Shown: piece by piece, positions 46,306 to 55,163 of the stretch
Numbering within the stretch: the first letter of the stretch is position 1
Layout: each line of letters starts with the position of its first letter
NCBI RefSeq assembly: GCF_900111125.1
Contig: NZ_FOGE01000027.1
Coordinates: forward strand, 1-58,377
Source: Sphingobium sp. YR768
GTDB taxonomy: Bacteria; Pseudomonadota; Alphaproteobacteria; Sphingomonadales; Sphingomonadaceae
DNA: 58,377 bases
Reading direction: 5' to 3'
The notes under the pieces: generated by a model
The model's database searches: none
What the model was told of the DNA's origin: nothing
Seen by the model: the letters and a program-made list of their open reading frames with translations, nothing else
Position numbers and translations under genes: made by a program

Positions 46306-47054
46306 TGGCGACTATATCCAAGGGCACCGCGATCATGGTCGCGCACGCAGCCGGAAGACAGGATATCATTCTCGACCGGTCGCTGCTGCTCGATAATGGT
46401 ATATTCGGGCTGGAACATATGGATCAGCGCGCGCGCAGCTTCATCCTGCTGCGGTCCCAGATCATGAACGGCTTTCATGCCGATGGCGGCAGGATCTTGG
46501 CGATTACGTCGACCCAGGCGGGCAACGGAAAGACGTTCGTCACCACAAATCTTGCGACGGCGCTCTGCCTGATTCAACCGACGATATTGATAGATTTCGA
46601 CCTGCGTCGGCCGACCATGGCGGATCGCTTCGGGCTGACGGTGAAGGTCGGCGTAGACGATTATCTGCTAGGCGACTGTGAATGGGAGGATGTCGGGCAA
46701 AAAGCGAGAGGATTGGATCTGACATTATTTCCGGTTCGGCTGCCTCGGCAGGATTCCTCAACCCTTCTTGCGTCGGGGCGAATGGTCGGCGCGATACGGG
46801 CGATTCAGTCGGCATCCCATCAACCCATCTGCATTATCGACACGCCACCTGCCCTTGTTCTGGACGACATCATGCTGATCGGGCGCAATGCCGACGGTAT
46901 CGTGATGGTGATAGAGGAAGGGCGCACCACGGCGAGGGATGTGAAGCAGGTCTTGCGGTTGCTCAGTCCGACGCGGATTGTCGGAGCGGTGCTGAACAAG
47001 TCCATAACCGCCAGGCGGGATCGTTATGGATATGATTATTATGACGCACCCTGA
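46302..47054 (+). CDS. CpsD/Wzc-like tyrosine autokinase (BY-kinase)
   Basis: A 250-residue ATPase/kinase: Walker A TSTQAGNGKT (about 70-79), Walker A' ILIDFDLRRP, Walker B ICIIDTPPA, and a C-terminal tyrosine cluster DRYGYDYYD that would be autophosphorylated. It works with the Wzz-like protein encoded just upstream (4-bp overlap) to cycle polymer length and export. It is the last gene of the export operon; 153 bp without a gene follow before the aminotransferase. Confidence 0.92.
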   Translation: MMATISKGTAIMVAHAAGRQDIILDRSLLLDNGIFGLEHMDQRARSFILLRSQIMNGFHADGGRILAITSTQAGNGKTFVTTNLATALCLIQPTILIDFDLRRPTMADRFGLTVKVGVDDYLLGDCEWEDVGQKARGLDLTLFPVRLPRQDSSTLLASGRMVGAIRAIQSASHQPICIIDTPPALVLDDIMLIGRNADGIVMVIEEGRTTARDVKQVLRLLSPTRIVGAVLNKSITARRDRYGYDYYDAP

Positions 47055-47207
47055 TCGCCATCACGGCCTGTGGGATGAAGGTCTGGAATTCCCCCACGCA
47101 TTCCGCTGTCTCTGCGGGCGTATGGCGATCCTCTATAGCAGATGGCAGGACCGGCATGCGCCTTTGCAATGTCGTAGACCCTTGCCTGACAAGGTGGAGA
47201 TGGACGC

Positions 47208-48374
47208 ATGACTCCTCGTGAACTGCTTGCTGCGATCCCCCCTGTGTCTCCCCCCCTTGCTTTGGTGCAGGAACAATGGCCGACACCCGTTACTCAGCCT
47301 TTCATGCCGCCATTGGCTGAATATATGCCTTATCTTCAGACCATCTGGGCCAATCGGTGGCTGACCAACTCCGGGCCGTTTCACCAGGAACTGGAACGTG
47401 CTTTGGAGCAGCATCTTGGTGTGCCGCATCTCTCCCTGATATCCAATGGAACCACAGCTCTATGGATAGCCTTGCAGGCGCTCAAGGTCGGTGGAGAAGT
47501 CATAACAACACCATTCTCCTTCGTCGCGACCGCGCATGCACTGCGCCTTGTCGGCGCGACGCCGGTCTTCGTCGATATTGATGAGGCTGATTGCAACCTC
47601 GCACCGCAAGGCATAGAGGCGGCCATCACTGAGAGGACCAGCGCCATCCTGCCGGTGCATTGTTTTGGCCATCCCTGCGATGTCAGAGCAATCGGCGAGG
47701 TCGCCGACATCTATGACCTGAAGGTGATCTATGACGCTGCCCACGCCTTTGGTGTGCAGGCTGATGGGGCAAGCATCCTGCGACATGGCGACCTGTCGAC
47801 TGTCAGTTTCCATGCCACCAAGGTTTTCAGCACGATAGAAGGGGGAGCGATCATATCGCCTGACGCGAAGACAAAGGCGAAGATCGACCGGCTGCGCAAC
47901 TTCGGGTTCGTCGGCGACATGACGCTTGCGGGGGCCTCCATCAATGGCAAGCTGAATGAACTCCAGGCGGCCTTTGGCCTGTTGCAGCTGCGCTATATCG
48001 ACGACATCATTGCGCGGCGGGCCGCGATCAGCGCGCGTTATCATGATGCGCTGGCAGGCATGAAGGGTATCATGCCGTTCCACGCCATTGGCGCGACTAC
48101 GCTCAATCACGCCTATTTCCCCGTGCGCGTGACAGAGGAATATGCGGTCAGCAGCGATACATTGTGCCGCGAACTGCAATCTGTGGGCATCATGGCCCGG
48201 CGCTATTTTCATCCCCTGATCTGCGACATGCCCGGCTATCGGGATCTGCCGTCGGCACGTCAGGGCCTTCCGGTCGCGCGCCGCATTGCGCGGGAGATAT
48301 TGTGCCTACCGATCCATGGCAATTTAAGTGATGAGCAGGTCGACCGGGCCGTTGGAATATTGGCTCGTGCCTGA
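47208..48374 (+). CDS. DegT/DnrJ/EryC1/StrS-type sugar aminotransferase
   Basis: A PLP enzyme of 388 residues that puts an amino group on a keto-sugar nucleotide. GTTALWIALQAL near 80 binds the cofactor phosphate, VIYDAAHAFG carries the Asp, and SFHATKVFSTIEGG contains the Schiff-base Lys. Downstream motifs (RNFGF, GKLNELQAAFGLLQL) are standard. GGTGGAG precedes the ATG. With the decayed rmlA nearby, a dTDP-4-keto-6-deoxyhexose is a plausible substrate, giving an amino sugar for the polysaccharide (inference). Confidence 0.9.
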   Translation: MTPRELLAAIPPVSPPLALVQEQWPTPVTQPFMPPLAEYMPYLQTIWANRWLTNSGPFHQELERALEQHLGVPHLSLISNGTTALWIALQALKVGGEVITTPFSFVATAHALRLVGATPVFVDIDEADCNLAPQGIEAAITERTSAILPVHCFGHPCDVRAIGEVADIYDLKVIYDAAHAFGVQADGASILRHGDLSTVSFHATKVFSTIEGGAIISPDAKTKAKIDRLRNFGFVGDMTLAGASINGKLNELQAAFGLLQLRYIDDIIARRAAISARYHDALAGMKGIMPFHAIGATTLNHAYFPVRVTEEYAVSSDTLCRELQSVGIMARRYFHPLICDMPGYRDLPSARQGLPVARRIAREILCLPIHGNLSDEQVDRAVGILARA

Positions 48375-48381
48375 GGTGAAT

Positions 48382-49332
48382 ATGCGCGGGGCGATCAGGT
48401 GGATGCGCGATCTCCCTGCCCGTATGGCGCTGCGTTGCACCAATATGCGGATAATCAATCGGCGCCTGGAAAGTGGTCATGCCAAGTCTCTCGCCCGGCA
48501 TGAGGGGAAAGCGCCCAAGCTGTCGGGGATCGATCTGGAGATCGTGGAAGGCCTCCGGCGGGACGGTATTTTCGTGACAAATCTGACGGCGTTGGGATTG
48601 CCCGGTTCGGACGCAATGCTGGCCGCAGCGCGGATGGTCGGGGATGCCTTCTCGGTGGAAGCGCGGCGGCAGTCCGCCGATGGGGCTATGTTGACGATTG
48701 CCCCGCCCGCTTCGGTCGCGTCGCGGCCAGCGATATTCGCATGGGGATTGCATGAGCGCCTGCTGGATATCGTCGAGGCCTATCTTGGCGTTCCAGTCGG
48801 CTATGACGGCGTCAATTTGATCTACACGGTATCTGGCGGCCAGGAAGCGGGGCCGCGTCGCTGGCATCGGGACTGGGAAGACCGACGCACCATAAAGATC
48901 GGCATCTATTGCAACGATGTGGCGGCGGGTGGCGGCCCGTTCCAGCTCATACGCCGCCGCGACCCCACACAAGGCGGACCTCATGGCTATCATTACAGCT
49001 TGGCTGACAACAATATGCTGACGGAAAAACTCGGCGCGGACTATGGTCAGGATATCGTCAGTTGCGAAGGCCCGGCAGGAACCGTCTTCTTCTGCGAGAC
49101 GGCGCTGCATTTCCATCGAGGCGAGCCGGCTGTCCACGCAGATCGCCAAGCATTGTTTCACAGCTATTTTGCGCGAATACCGCGTCACCCGTTTCTTTGC
49201 GAGCGGTCGGGGTTGAGCCGGAGGCAGATTTCTAACCTCGTTGAAACACTCAATCTTCGTCAGCGTGCAAGCGCATGTTGGCGGCGAGATTTGCCTTGGC
49301 TCGTCCGGCTCATCCCGCCGGCGAGGATTTGA
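48382..49332 (+). CDS. Phytanoyl-CoA-dioxygenase-like Fe(II)/2OG oxygenase
   Basis: About 316 residues from the ATG at 48382 (GAGGT upstream), 7 bp after the aminotransferase stop. RRWHRDWED gives the HxD iron ligands; the distal His and the 2-oxoglutarate Arg are likely in HFHRGEPAVHADRQALFHSY. The PhyH family hydroxylates small molecules, including lipid or sugar-linked acyl groups. Its partner could be the sugar made by the aminotransferase or the NRPS/PKS product; the sequence does not decide. It is the last intact gene of the locus. Confidence 0.8.
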   Translation: MRGAIRWMRDLPARMALRCTNMRIINRRLESGHAKSLARHEGKAPKLSGIDLEIVEGLRRDGIFVTNLTALGLPGSDAMLAAARMVGDAFSVEARRQSADGAMLTIAPPASVASRPAIFAWGLHERLLDIVEAYLGVPVGYDGVNLIYTVSGGQEAGPRRWHRDWEDRRTIKIGIYCNDVAAGGGPFQLIRRRDPTQGGPHGYHYSLADNNMLTEKLGADYGQDIVSCEGPAGTVFFCETALHFHRGEPAVHADRQALFHSYFARIPRHPFLCERSGLSRRQISNLVETLNLRQRASACWRRDLPWLVRLIPPARI

Positions 49333-49414
49333 TATCGTAAAATAAAAGCGGATATGGGAAAATGTTGCTTAATATTATAAATTAAATCAATGTAAATAAT
49401 TAATATTAAGATAC

Positions 49415-49780
49415 AAAAAATTAATAATATTCTCCGGTATAAGCGGCTAAAGCCTGCATCAATAAAATATTTTCAGTAAAAAATACGCCTGTATACGATA
49501 AAGAAAATGATATTATATCAAATTTCGGTATTGGTGCCGTCAGGAATTAGAAGCATTATTATATGAACACTGCGTGATATTTCCATTTTTCAAATTTTGC
49601 CTGGTGATGGCTCGCATTCTGGAATTTCTCTTTCCTACGCCCAGCAGGTGCAGCCCAACGGGCTAGCGGAAGCGTTCATTATCGGTGCTGATCATGTCGC
49701 GGGTGGGCCAAGCGCACTGATTTTGGGAGATAATCTTTTCCATGGCGAGAAGTTTGGCGATCATTGCCGCGCCGCCGCCG
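49415..49780 (+). pseudogene. rmlA: Decayed 5' part of rmlA (glucose-1-phosphate thymidylyltransferase)
   Basis: The clear part, from about 49567, reads TLRDISIFQILPGDGSHSG, then NGLAEAFIIG and ALILGDNLFHG, matching RmlA residues about 57-125. Upstream the match continues through a TGA (LVPSGIRSIII*TLRD), a TAA and a frameshift back to an IIFSGISG block standing for the N-terminal IILSGGSGTR. The 5' half is strikingly AT-rich. The 3' two-thirds of the gene is missing, replaced by an IS end at 49780. It would once have begun dTDP-sugar synthesis for this locus. Confidence 0.75.
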
Positions 49781-49843
49781 GGCAGGCTCATCGTGGTCAA
49801 GACTATCATAGTCTCTGGGCCACTCAGTGGGGGGGGCAGATCA
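49780..49843 (+). mobile_element. 64-bp relic of an IS3-family right end
   Basis: Nearly identical to 9962-10023, the right terminus of the complete IS, with one missing A, a few extra Gs and an A-to-G change. It includes the AGACTATCATAGTCT repeat and ends at the same TCA. It has the same orientation as the complete copy. Nothing else of that second IS remains. Confidence 0.85.
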
Positions 49844-50215
49844 CTTGATGAGCTGGCCCTTCAGTCGATAGGATCGGGTTTGCGGAATGGCCACGCCAAT
49901 GATCGCCAGCAGTTCCGACATGTCGCGGCCACTGGCCTGCGTCTGCAAAGGGACATTCTCGATATCCGCGACGGAAGGCAGCGTGCCCTTCACATCAATG
50001 ACGTTGTTCGCCGCCCAGGCCCGGAGCGATAGCTGATTACGCCCGCGATTGGCGGTTTCATCGGGCGAGAGCAATTGTGCGGTGAGGCGGAAAGGGGATT
50101 GCCGAATACGGCCCGTTCCCTTGGCGCCCACCGCTTTGCCGATCCGCGCCTCCGTCGATTGGATCGTATCGAATTCAAGGTCGGCCAGCAGCCGCATGCG
50201 CGGCATTCCGCTCAA
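49844..50215 (-). pseudogene. AsmA-like gene fragment, 3' end removed at IS end
   Basis: An open frame (FRLTAQLLSPDETANRGRNQ ... TLPSVADIENVPLQTQ ... VAIPQTRSYRLKGQLIK) that resembles part of an AsmA-family inner-membrane/periplasmic protein. It stops at exactly the base where the IS relic begins, using a TGA supplied by the IS end. Upstream of 50215 the frame soon meets a stop, so the 5' part is also lost or frameshifted. The family call is moderate; the truncation is seen directly. Confidence 0.65.
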
Positions 50216-50453
50216 GGTCGATCGCTGCGTCGCGCAGCGTCAGAGCATAGAAAAAGCGACATCCGGTTTTGCATCCGGCGTCTCAAGATTGCTGTACGTC
50301 AACGCCTTTTCAGTTCCGCAGCCAGTTGCCATTCATGGCTTGCAGGTTTGACCATCATGCGGCCGCACAAGATGCAAGCGCTAACGAACAGCCCGTTGTC
50401 CCAGCGCTGTTCGGATGGGTCCGGCCGATGTCGCCCCAAAAGATTGTGCAGGA

Positions 50454-50777
50454 TCATGAAGGCATCCCGGCGTCATCCTTCGGCGCGAGACGTGCGGCCG
50501 TGACGCGTGAGGCTCTATTTTCCTCCGCGATATCGTCTTCGACGGGAGCCTCCTCGATGTCGTCGTCCAAAAGGAACTCAAGCGCAATTGCCGCGTCTTC
50601 GGCGCTCAGCGCGGGGGCCCCGCCTGCTTCCCTCTGCGCCGCTTCCATCGCCTGAAGCTGCCACGCTGATGCTGCCCGCAGCGCAATCTTGCGGACGTTG
50701 GCGAACGGTGTCTCGGCGGCGGTCTGCCTGTGGAGCGCCTCCTGCTGTCTGCACATCGCTGCGCTGTTCGCTGTCAT
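50454..50777 (-). CDS. Conserved small hypothetical protein
   Basis: 107 residues, no signal peptide or membrane segment. The N-terminal half is helical and Ala-rich (MTANSAAMCRQQEALHRQTA); the C-terminal half is acidic (EFLLDDDIEEAPVEDDIAEE). It has the look of the short uncharacterised proteins common in sphingomonads. The start overlaps the stop of the upstream gene as TAATG, so the two are translationally coupled. The 238 bp downstream of it (50216-50453) hold no gene I can support. Confidence 0.65.
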   Translation of the reverse strand: MTANSAAMCRQQEALHRQTAAETPFANVRKIALRAASAWQLQAMEAAQREAGGAPALSAEDAAIALEFLLDDDIEEAPVEDDIAEENRASRVTAARLAPKDDAGMPS

Positions 50778-51151
50778 TATGATGACCTTCCATCCGGGCG
50801 GCTATTGCGCACCCATAGCGGCACCCAACGCCAGAGGTTCGTTGAGGGATTTGGGATAAGGGCATCGCCATGACCACCGCCGACATTGTCGGCGGCTTGC
50901 TTGACCGACGTCATCTCGTCATGCCGGAGCGCCTGCTCCAGATCCTGGGGGTGAACGGAACGGCTTTCGAAGCCGGAGCCTGTGGGAACGCGCAGCGTCG
51001 TAGCGATCCGATGATAGAAAGTTCGCACATTGCCTTCGAACGCTTCCTCGTCAGTATCCACAGCATATGTTCCAGCTGGCAGTTCCTCGAAACCCGGCAA
51101 CTGGAAAGGCGCCTTGAACGTCACGGAGGTGCGGGTCGTGCGAGCCGTCAT
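50777..51151 (-). CDS. Conserved small hypothetical protein
   Basis: About 124 residues from the ATG at 51151. The core TSVTFKAPFQLPGFEELPAGTYAVDTDEEAF ... YHRIATTLRVP is a pattern I know from short conserved proteins in sphingomonads, usually beside another small gene as here. No catalytic motif or localisation signal is visible. The frame is open for 39 more codons upstream without homology, so the start is uncertain. Confidence 0.65.
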   Translation of the reverse strand: MTARTTRTSVTFKAPFQLPGFEELPAGTYAVDTDEEAFEGNVRTFYHRIATTLRVPTGSGFESRSVHPQDLEQALRHDEMTSVKQAADNVGGGHGDALIPNPSTNLWRWVPLWVRNSRPDGRSS

Positions 51152-51487
51152 CGCTGTGGCCGCCAGGATCGGACTGGGGGCCTGTGTCGTTGTCTGTAGA
51201 TCATCATTCTCTCCCGGTTGCAGGCGGGAGCACGATGGTCTCTCTGTCACGAAATGCCTGCGGCACAATTCGGGTGATAACGCATGATAGCACGAAGCGC
51301 GGGTACTTTCGCCTCTATTCGGCTTTAACGCTTGAAGGCGGCTATCGCCCGCCGGATGACGTCGATGTCACGCCGCTGGTCGCCTGCGGTGCCTCATTGG
51401 CTGCCATAAGCCGCTCATCCCTGCTTTGGGATTATCCGCGTTGCTGGAACTGCTGCTTCGACAGCAGGACGGTCACGACCAGCATCA
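51152..51487. other. 336-bp gap without supported gene
   Basis: It must contain the promoter of the small-protein pair. A CTCCCG/CGGGAG hairpin with 8-nt loop lies at 51211-51230. A plus-strand frame (51184-51537) has no recognisable features and runs into the debranching-enzyme gene antisense. Confidence 0.5.
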
Positions 51488-53704
51488 TTATGCGATGGTT
51501 ACGATCCTTGCCTCATGATTGCGAGCCATGGGTTTGACGACGACCTGATCGCCCAGCCGGTCGAATGCGATATCCACCTTTGTCTGTCCAATGACCAAGT
51601 CGGATATACTCAGATTTTGGATGAAGTGCGGCAACGCAGGATTGTGGAAGGAAATCTGCAGCTTCGTCACATCGAACGCCAGACCGAGACTGGATTGAAT
51701 GAGCGCCAGCGGCGCCGCAGCCGACCAGGCTTGTGGACTACAGGCAACGGGATAGAAGGTCGGCCCTTGAGAGCGGCGGCGCGGAAAGCCGCAGAACAGC
51801 TCGGGCAGGCGCATCATGTCGACATAGGTCGCCGCCGCGAACAGCCCTTCGAAAATCTGTGCGGCCTCGCGCTGATAGCCGTAGCGGGAAAAGCCGCCTG
51901 CGATCAGCGCATTGTCATGCGGCCAGATCGAGCCATTATGATAGCTCATAGGATTGTACCGGCTTTCGGTCGAGGCGATTGTCCGTACGCCCCAGCCCGA
52001 GAAGGATGCGGGCGCCATCAGCGTGCGGACGACCGCTTCGGCCCGCTCCTCGCGCGCGAGGCCGGTATAGAGGACATGACCGGCATTGGACGAGCGAACC
52101 CGGCAAGGGCGCTTGTCTCCATCAAGGGCAAGGACATAGGTGCCCAGCGCTTCGTCGAAGAAGGCTGCATCGAACCGGTTACGCAACTGCACAGCGCGAT
52201 CCTGATAATCGGCGGAACGGACAGGATCGCCGATCGCAGAATAGAGATCTGCCGCAGCCTTCCACGCGCCGTAGACATAGGCCTGGACTTCGGCGAGGGC
52301 TATGGGCCCGCGTGCGATGCTGCCGTCGGCATGAAAGATGGAGTCATGGCTGTCCTTCCAGCCCTGGTTCTGCAAGCCCTGATCGGTCAGTCGGCCATAT
52401 TCGACGAAGCCGTCGCCATCCCGGTCGCCATGGGTATCGATCCACGCCAGCGCGGCTTCGATATGCGGCAGGATCGTCCTGAGGAAAGCCGCGTCGCCCG
52501 TTCGTTCCAGGTAGCGGCCAGCCAGCATTACGAACAGCGGGGTGGAATCAATGCTGCCATAATAGTGGCGGAAAGGGACTTCACCCAGTTCCGCCATCTC
52601 GCCATGGCGTACCTCGTGCAGGATCTTGCCCGGCTCCGCATCGGCGGCAGGATCGAAATCGACCGCCTGATGCGCGGCCAGATAGCCCAGCACGCCCCGA
52701 CTGATCGCCGGGTCCATCCACAGTGTCTCCAGCGCGGTGATGATCGCATCACGCCCGAACACGGTGCTGAACCAGGGAATGCCCGCATAAGGGTAGGGGC
52801 CATATTCGGTTGTCGTCGACAGCATCGATATGTCGGCGACCGACCGGCGCGACACTTCATTGAACAGGTCGTTGGAGGAACGGATCGTGGCGCCGCGCTT
52901 GCGTGCCTGCCGCAGGGCCTGCATCGCTTCGCGCAGGGAGCGCAGGAAGTGCTTGGGCAGGGCCTCTTCGGTTTCCGCCCGTTCGCAACAGATGCGCGTG
53001 AAGAGGGCGCAGCGTTGGCCCGGCGGCACCGTCACCTCGAACCGCGCATGGCTGTCGGACAGTTCGGTGGGCACGGGATCGAAATGGAAATGCGTTTCGC
53101 GCGCCCGATCGTCCCGGCCCAGATAGGAAAGCAGGACGTCGGCCGGTCCGACCTTCGCCTCGTTCAGGGTGCCGCGCCGCAGGCGGGTCATGCCGCGGAT
53201 TTCGAACAGGTCGGCGAAATCGGCGGCGAAGGCCAAATCGATGCTGATCGTGCGTGTCTCGCTGTCGAAATTTCGGATCGTGACGCGCTCGTACAGCGCG
53301 TCTTTCCACAGGAAGCGGGTGCGGCGCAGATGGATGAGATCATGCTCCACCGCGACCCGTCCATCCTCGCCCATGAAGTCGGGATTGGTGAGGTCGCAGG
53401 TCAGCATCGCATTATCGTCGCGCAGCGCGGAACTGAGCAGCATCGGCCGCAGGCCATTGATGGTCAGGTAGAGATGCGAAAGATGCCGGGTATCGCGATG
53501 ATAAAGGCCTTCCGGGCTGCCGGGACCCGAAATCGCGTCCCCGCTATGATCGAACACGGCGAAGCTGTCGCCATGCTTGAGGGTGCGGGGACGGCGTTCG
53601 TGCAGCGAAGCAGTCGCGGGAATGAAGAACTGCGTCTGCGCCTGAGACAGCGCCTGCCCCTCGGCGATGCCTGCGACTTCGGCTTGGGGCTGGGCGAGGG
53701 TCAT
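51488..53704 (-). CDS. Amylo-alpha-1,6-glucosidase-like / glycogen-debranching family protein
   Basis: 738 residues. The N-terminal debranching-enzyme beta domain (about 28-225: LKHGDSFAVFDHSGDA ... GLYHRDTRHLS) is followed by a six-hairpin (alpha/alpha)6 catalytic domain with GIPWFSTVFGRDAIITALETLW, DGDGFVEYGRL, YHNGSIWPHDNALIAGGF and PTFYPVACSPQAW. Members hydrolyse alpha-1,6 or related glucosides in the cytoplasm. It forms a two-gene unit with the GT4 upstream (8-bp gap), a pair that suggests storage or stress carbohydrate metabolism rather than the capsule. Confidence 0.88.
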   Translation of the reverse strand: MTLAQPQAEVAGIAEGQALSQAQTQFFIPATASLHERRPRTLKHGDSFAVFDHSGDAISGPGSPEGLYHRDTRHLSHLYLTINGLRPMLLSSALRDDNAMLTCDLTNPDFMGEDGRVAVEHDLIHLRRTRFLWKDALYERVTIRNFDSETRTISIDLAFAADFADLFEIRGMTRLRRGTLNEAKVGPADVLLSYLGRDDRARETHFHFDPVPTELSDSHARFEVTVPPGQRCALFTRICCERAETEEALPKHFLRSLREAMQALRQARKRGATIRSSNDLFNEVSRRSVADISMLSTTTEYGPYPYAGIPWFSTVFGRDAIITALETLWMDPAISRGVLGYLAAHQAVDFDPAADAEPGKILHEVRHGEMAELGEVPFRHYYGSIDSTPLFVMLAGRYLERTGDAAFLRTILPHIEAALAWIDTHGDRDGDGFVEYGRLTDQGLQNQGWKDSHDSIFHADGSIARGPIALAEVQAYVYGAWKAAADLYSAIGDPVRSADYQDRAVQLRNRFDAAFFDEALGTYVLALDGDKRPCRVRSSNAGHVLYTGLAREERAEAVVRTLMAPASFSGWGVRTIASTESRYNPMSYHNGSIWPHDNALIAGGFSRYGYQREAAQIFEGLFAAATYVDMMRLPELFCGFPRRRSQGPTFYPVACSPQAWSAAAPLALIQSSLGLAFDVTKLQISFHNPALPHFIQNLSISDLVIGQTKVDIAFDRLGDQVVVKPMARNHEARIVTIA

Positions 53705-53712
53705 GCTGTCTC

Positions 53713-54807
53713 CTATGCCACGATTTGCAATTCGGCTTCTTCACCGCGCAGGCGCCGCAGTCTTGCGGCATCCGTGCGGGCCCCGGGCAGACCGCGATAC
53801 AGCTCGACATAGTCGCTCGCCATCCGTTGCGCCGTGAAGCGTGCGTCGAACGCGGCGCGCACGCCGGACCGGTCGAAATGTGACAGGGAGGCGACCGCCG
53901 CGACCGCATCATCCTCGCTGTCCACGATGAAGCCGGACACGCCATGCTCGATGACTTCGGGCACTGATCCGCAGCGAAAGGCGATCACCGGGGTGGCGCA
54001 GGCCATCGCCTCGATCATAACGAGGCCGAAGGGTTCGGGCCAGTCGATCGGGAAGAGCAGGGCGCTGGCCTGTCCCAGAAAATGCGCCTTCTGCTGCTCG
54101 TTGATTTCGCCGATATACTCCACATTCGGGTAGCGATCGACCAATGGAGCGATCTCGCTTTCCCAATAGCCACGGTCGACGGCGTCGATCTTGGCTGCGA
54201 TCCTGAGCGTCCTGCCCGAGCGCGCAGCGATGCGGATCGCCCGGTCCGGGCGCTTTTCAGGCGAAATCCGGCCAAGGAAGGCCAGATAGCCGTCACCTGT
54301 ATCGAGACGCGGTGTTAGCAGGTCAGCGGGCAAGCCATGATAGATGGTGCCGCCCCAGTTCACCGGCGGCATTGGCAATCGCTGATGATCGGAAATGGAC
54401 ACGAGGCTGTGTTCGGGAAAGGCGCGGTAGAAAGGGGGCAGGTCGGGAAGGTCGAGCCGGCCGTGCAGGGTGGTGACGGTCCGACCGATGAAATCTTGCA
54501 CCATCGGCAGATGCAGCAGGTCGATATGGAAATGCAGGGCATCGAATTCGTCGGCGCGGCGGCGAACCTGTTCCAGCATCATCATATGATAGGGGATGGT
54601 ATCGACCACGCCAGGATTGAGTCGAAGGGCCATATCAGTGATCGGGACCAGTTCTGCGTTGGTCTGGGAGTCTCCGCTGGCAAACAGAGTGACGTCATGG
54701 CCCTGACGGACCAACTCTTCGGTCAGATAGGATACGATACGCTCTGTGCCGCCATAGAATTTGGGCGGCACGCTTTCAGCCAGCGGGGCGATTTGCGCGA
54801 TTTTCAT
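53713..54807 (-). CDS. Family 4 glycosyltransferase
   Basis: 364 residues from the ATG at 54807 (GAGAGGAATG upstream). The N-terminal MKIAQIAPLAESVPPKFYGG is the hallmark of a GT4 subgroup common next to debranching-like glucosidases. The donor domain has FLGRISPEKRPDRAIRIA and a FPIDWPEPFGLVMIEAMACATPVIAFRCG EX7E motif. The longer frame adds 38 residues without homology. It is probably co-transcribed with the downstream glucosidase. Confidence 0.9.
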   Translation of the reverse strand: MKIAQIAPLAESVPPKFYGGTERIVSYLTEELVRQGHDVTLFASGDSQTNAELVPITDMALRLNPGVVDTIPYHMMMLEQVRRRADEFDALHFHIDLLHLPMVQDFIGRTVTTLHGRLDLPDLPPFYRAFPEHSLVSISDHQRLPMPPVNWGGTIYHGLPADLLTPRLDTGDGYLAFLGRISPEKRPDRAIRIAARSGRTLRIAAKIDAVDRGYWESEIAPLVDRYPNVEYIGEINEQQKAHFLGQASALLFPIDWPEPFGLVMIEAMACATPVIAFRCGSVPEVIEHGVSGFIVDSEDDAVAAVASLSHFDRSGVRAAFDARFTAQRMASDYVELYRGLPGARTDAARLRRLRGEEAELQIVA

Positions 54808-55163
54808 GCAGACATTCCTCTCACGGGGCGACACCGACCGTTCCCCGACCCGCGGCTGGCTGCATCCATACAAGCGTTTCAGATCATTGCTGGTTGCATG
54901 AACGAAAGCGATTGGTCGCAAATATTCAGGCTATTTCAGTCCCGTCATTTAGCCGTAAAAGTCCAGCAGGCGATCGGCGGGAGAAATTCCCATCCAACGT
55001 GGCCAACCTCAAAGCGAGTGCTTCAGGTCACGCCTCTCATCATGGCCTTTTTGCTCGGCAAACCTAGCTTCAAGACCATCTGATGGAAGCCGTCGATTAC
55101 CAGACGGTTCGTACCTGGAGGACAATAGTCAGCTGCTGAACGACCGGCAAGAGGCGGATCAGG
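54808..55163. other. 356-bp gap without supported gene
   Basis: It holds the promoter of the GT4/glucosidase pair near 54808-54900. No tRNA, repeat or conserved ORF is seen; the plus-strand frame crossing it is antisense to the GT4. Confidence 0.5.

Noticed and set aside
47026..47211. 61-codon frame between BY-kinase and aminotransferase
   Set aside because: Starts inside the kinase gene, composition is not protein-like, and the aminotransferase ribosome site overlaps its end.
51184..51537. 117-codon plus-strand frame in the 51.2-51.5 kb gap
   Set aside because: No homology, no ribosome site, and its end is antisense to the glucosidase gene.
51515..53812. 765-codon open frame on the plus strand
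   Set aside because: Exactly antisense to the well-supported debranching-type enzyme; composition (Arg, His, Gln rich) is that of a shadow frame in GC-rich DNA.
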